From Xenococcus sp039190385 (GTDB lineage: Bacteria > Cyanobacteriota > Cyanobacteriia > Cyanobacteriales > Xenococcaceae): 8,366 nucleotides of DNA. Where the stretch lies: assembly GCA_039190385.1 (NCBI GenBank), contig JBCCYD010000262.1:1-8366 (forward strand), in the 5' to 3' direction. The notes below the pieces were generated by a model. That model searched no databases. It saw only the letters and a list, made by a program, of their open reading frames with translations, and was not told the origin of the DNA. A program made the position numbers and the translations under genes. Below, one piece after another: positions 7,236 to 8,366 of this stretch. How positions within the stretch are numbered: the stretch's first letter is position 1; each line of letters begins with the position of its first letter.

Positions 7236-7302
7236 TGAATTTAAAAATAAATTAGAAAAAATAGGGCATTTTTCTACGACGTACTTGAACAAAGATAAAA
7301 CA
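7195..7302 (+). pseudogene. Duplicated start of a holB-like gene, degenerated
   Basis: From the TTG that overlaps the FHA stop, the frame reads (M)IVNSTFEKIIGK, nearly identical to the start of the holB remnant at 7586 (LITNSTFEKIIGQ). After the glycine the two sequences diverge and the peptide here (IEFKNKLEKIGHF) no longer resembles delta'. The frame stays open into the coiled-coil gene, so a longer 128-residue fusion starting at TTG 7195 is formally possible. I prefer to read it as a relic because the similarity to holB stops abruptly. Confidence 0.5.
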
Positions 7303-7581
7303 ATGACCAATCCAAAAATAGAAGTTGATATCGGAGAAATTCTCAGTGACATCAAGAATGACCAAAAAGAAATCTTGAAACAGATTTCAGGTCTTAAGGA
7401 TGATATTTCTGGCTTAAAAGTTGAAATGACAGAAATCAGAGGAGATATCAAGAGTCTAAATACTAAAGTTGAACAGCTTGATAAACGCATAGCAAATCAA
7501 GAGTTTACTAATCGTGGAGTTTTGATAGGTTTGATTTTAGCTTTTGTCGGAAGTGTTGTAAGCATGTTTTCTAATGCTTAG
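7303..7581 (+). CDS. Small coiled-coil protein with C-terminal membrane segment
   Basis: This 92-residue protein starts MTNPKIEVDIGEILSDIK. Residues about 13-66 show a strong heptad pattern (ILSDIK, ILKQISGLKDDISGLKV, IRGDIKSLNTKVEQLDKRI), that is, a long coiled coil. Residues 72-89 (GVLIGLILAFVGSVVSMF) form one hydrophobic segment followed by a very short tail, so it should sit as a tail-anchored oligomer with the coiled coil in the cytoplasm. I recognise the general architecture from small cyanobacterial hypothetical proteins but no function. The ATG at 7303 is chosen over the TTG at 7195 because the upstream stretch is derived from a holB start and the coiled-coil protein reads as complete from here. 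No good Shine-Dalgarno sequence is visible. The gene sits between two direct repeats. Confidence 0.7.
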   Translation: MTNPKIEVDIGEILSDIKNDQKEILKQISGLKDDISGLKVEMTEIRGDIKSLNTKVEQLDKRIANQEFTNRGVLIGLILAFVGSVVSMFSNA

Positions 7582-7585
7582 AGAG

Positions 7586-7627
7586 TTGATAACTAATTCT
7601 ACGTTTGAGAAGATCATTGGGCAAAAT
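7586..7627 (+). repeat. Direct repeat, right copy
   Basis: The 42-nt segment beginning TTGATAACTAATTCTACGTT pairs with 7195-7235. The three differences in the FEKIIG codons are all synonymous third-position changes (TTC/TTT, ATC/ATT, GGT/GGG); the other two fall in one codon (GTT/ACT, Val/Thr). Confidence 0.85.
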
Positions 7628-7729
7628 AGAGCGATAACCTTGTTAGAACAGGCGATCGCGTTAGATCGTATTGCTCCAACTTATCTGTTTGTGGATGCTT
7701 CTATTCAAAATGCAGAAATTAGAAATTAG
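7586..7729 (+). pseudogene. holB: holB remnant: N-terminus of DNA polymerase III delta' subunit
   Basis: The frame from TTG 7586 to TAG 7727-7729 encodes 47 residues containing FEKIIGQNRAITLLEQAI and DRIAPTYLFV. These match the first 35 or so residues of bacterial delta'/clamp-loader subunits (IGQ..A...L..A.....IAPAYLF). In an intact protein the Walker A region (GPxGxGK) follows directly after YLFV. Here the sequence turns into DASIQNAEIRN and a stop, coded by an AT-rich run with repeated GAAATTA. The fragment therefore lacks the nucleotide-binding fold and everything after it. A working holB must lie elsewhere if this is a true clamp-loader relic. A HIP1 site (7652) lies inside the remnant. 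Confidence 0.75.
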
Positions 7730-7778
7730 AAAGTTGTATAAGTGAGATGTTCTCTTAAAAATCACCTTGTTAAAATCA

Positions 7779-8255
7779 TTAAGAGGAGCTAATGTCTAAA
7801 GGAATTTTAGATAAATTGACTTCTATTGGTGCTTGGAAAAGATCATTTAATATCTTTTTTAAAATTAAATCTTTTGTCATACGTCTCAATTTATAGAAAA
7901 CAATATATCTAATAGTAAATACCACAGCGTAACTATCTAGGGAAACAGTAACCTGTGGAGATAACTGTGCTGATTCAACAAAATATTTATTCGTAATTTT
8001 TTCCCATTGTTCTTCTATAGTAGAAAGTTTAATCTCATCATTTCCATACAATGAATCTTTTGAAGAGAATAATTGCTGAACAGTATCATTGATAATTTTA
8101 TGTGCTTCGAGATAATTACTTTCATAGGATAGAGGTAATTTAATTTCATCCCATAAAAACTGAAAATCTATACTATAGTTAAAAACCGGTTCTTTAAATA
8201 CAAAACTATTTGCAACTTTGACTATGCGTCCATTATATAAATCTCCAGGGCTACC
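7779..8255 (-). pseudogene. C-terminal fragment of a MscS-type mechanosensitive channel
   Basis: Read on the minus strand, 158 codons run from just after a TGA (8256-8258) to TAA (7779-7781). The peptide starts GSPGDLYNGRIVKVANSFVF, then has KEPVFNYSIDFQFLWDEIKL, then the alpha/beta C-terminal domain ending in FTIRYIVFYKLRRMTKDLIL. This order (beta-domain strand with NS..F..PV.NY, WDEI, YES.Y..A..I, and a basic R.TKD.L stretch) is that of MscS-family cytoplasmic domains. All pore-lining transmembrane helices are missing and there is no ATG before the conserved region; the first usable start, TTG 8051, lies far inside the domain. I conclude it is a broken gene, severed near 8250, probably by the element to its right. 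The downstream part shows no further stops or frameshifts, so the break may be recent. Confidence 0.7.
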
Positions 8256-8366
8256 TCACACTTTTGTGGCAGCATAAAGTAAGGATTTGAGGACGGAATC
8301 ATTCCACCCAGCTTGTTTGCGTAATCCTTTGATTGACTGTCGTTTTTTCTGAACAGTCCTCAGCAT
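8256..8366 (-). CDS. C-terminal end of an unidentified reading frame, possibly a transposase (partial)
   Basis: On the minus strand the frame is open from the window edge to TGA 8256-8258 and encodes 36 basic residues, including KKRQSIKGLRKQAGWNDSVL. The last three bases of the window form an ATG, but the gene may well begin beyond the edge. It ends exactly where the MscS homology starts, in the same frame, separated only by the stop codon. A short basic C-terminus right at a gene break fits the end of an insertion-sequence transposase, but I cannot assign a family, and no terminal inverted repeat can be tested because the other end is outside. Confidence 0.35.
   Translation of the reverse strand: MLRTVQKKRQSIKGLRKQAGWNDSVLKSLLYAATKV

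Noticed and set aside
7173..7490. Minus-strand frame of about 105 codons across the coiled-coil gene
   Set aside because: It is an antisense shadow: its Ser/Leu/Ile-rich repetitive composition is the complement of the coiled-coil heptads.
7752..7785. Inverted repeat CTCTTAA/TTAAGAG overlapping the MscS stop codon, as a terminator
   Set aside because: The stem is 7 bp, AT-rich, with a 20-nt loop and no following U tract.
7792..7896. Short plus-strand frame MSKGILDKLTSIG... preceded by a good AGGAG
   Set aside because: It is only 34 codons and lies antisense to the 3' end of the MscS fragment, whose family resemblance explains the sequence.

Overview
The window looks like a piece of a low-GC chromosome from a phycobilisome-bearing cyanobacterium. 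Three things support this: nine perfect copies of the palindrome GCGATCGC (HIP1; starts at 471, 813, 1131, 1759, 3013, 4488, 5853, 6907 and 7652), a small nblA gene (phycobilisome degradation), and a large porphyrin-chelatase subunit of the ChlH/BchH family. I cannot name the genus.

Layout. 1-1520 (+) is ftsY, the signal-recognition-particle receptor. It is open at the left edge and carries a long acidic N-terminal region built of 132-bp (44-residue) repeats. 1565-2326 (+) is a HAD-superfamily hydrolase. 2354-2390 is a hairpin that can terminate transcription from both sides. 2415-2582 (-) is nblA (55 residues). 2583-2900 is a 318-bp divergent intergenic region with promoter-like elements and small hairpins. 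2901-6656 (+) is a 1251-residue magnesium-chelatase H-subunit-type protein, a variant of the family rather than the standard cyanobacterial ChlH of about 1330 residues. 6698-7198 (+) is an FHA-domain protein. 7195-7302 is a short stretch whose beginning duplicates the start of a holB-like gene. 7303-7581 (+) is a small coiled-coil protein with a C-terminal membrane segment. 7586-7729 (+) is a 47-codon remnant of holB (DNA polymerase III delta'). 7779-8255 (-) is the C-terminal part of a MscS-type mechanosensitive channel without a start. 8256-8366 (-) is the end of another reading frame, possibly a transposase, that abuts the broken channel gene.

How the genes fit together. The left part is ordinary core genome. 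The middle pairs a pigment-breakdown gene (nblA) with a tetrapyrrole-metal insertion gene across one shared regulatory region, so opposite regulation by nutrient or light state is possible but not shown. The right 1.2 kb is a decaying, rearranged stretch: two copies of a holB start flank an unrelated small gene, and a channel gene is truncated at what may be an insertion-sequence boundary. I found no clear new multi-gene system. The most notable signals are the holB-start duplication, the in-frame insertion of a dispersed cyanobacterial-type repeat into the chelatase gene, the codon-use shift within that gene, and the hierarchical repeats in ftsY.
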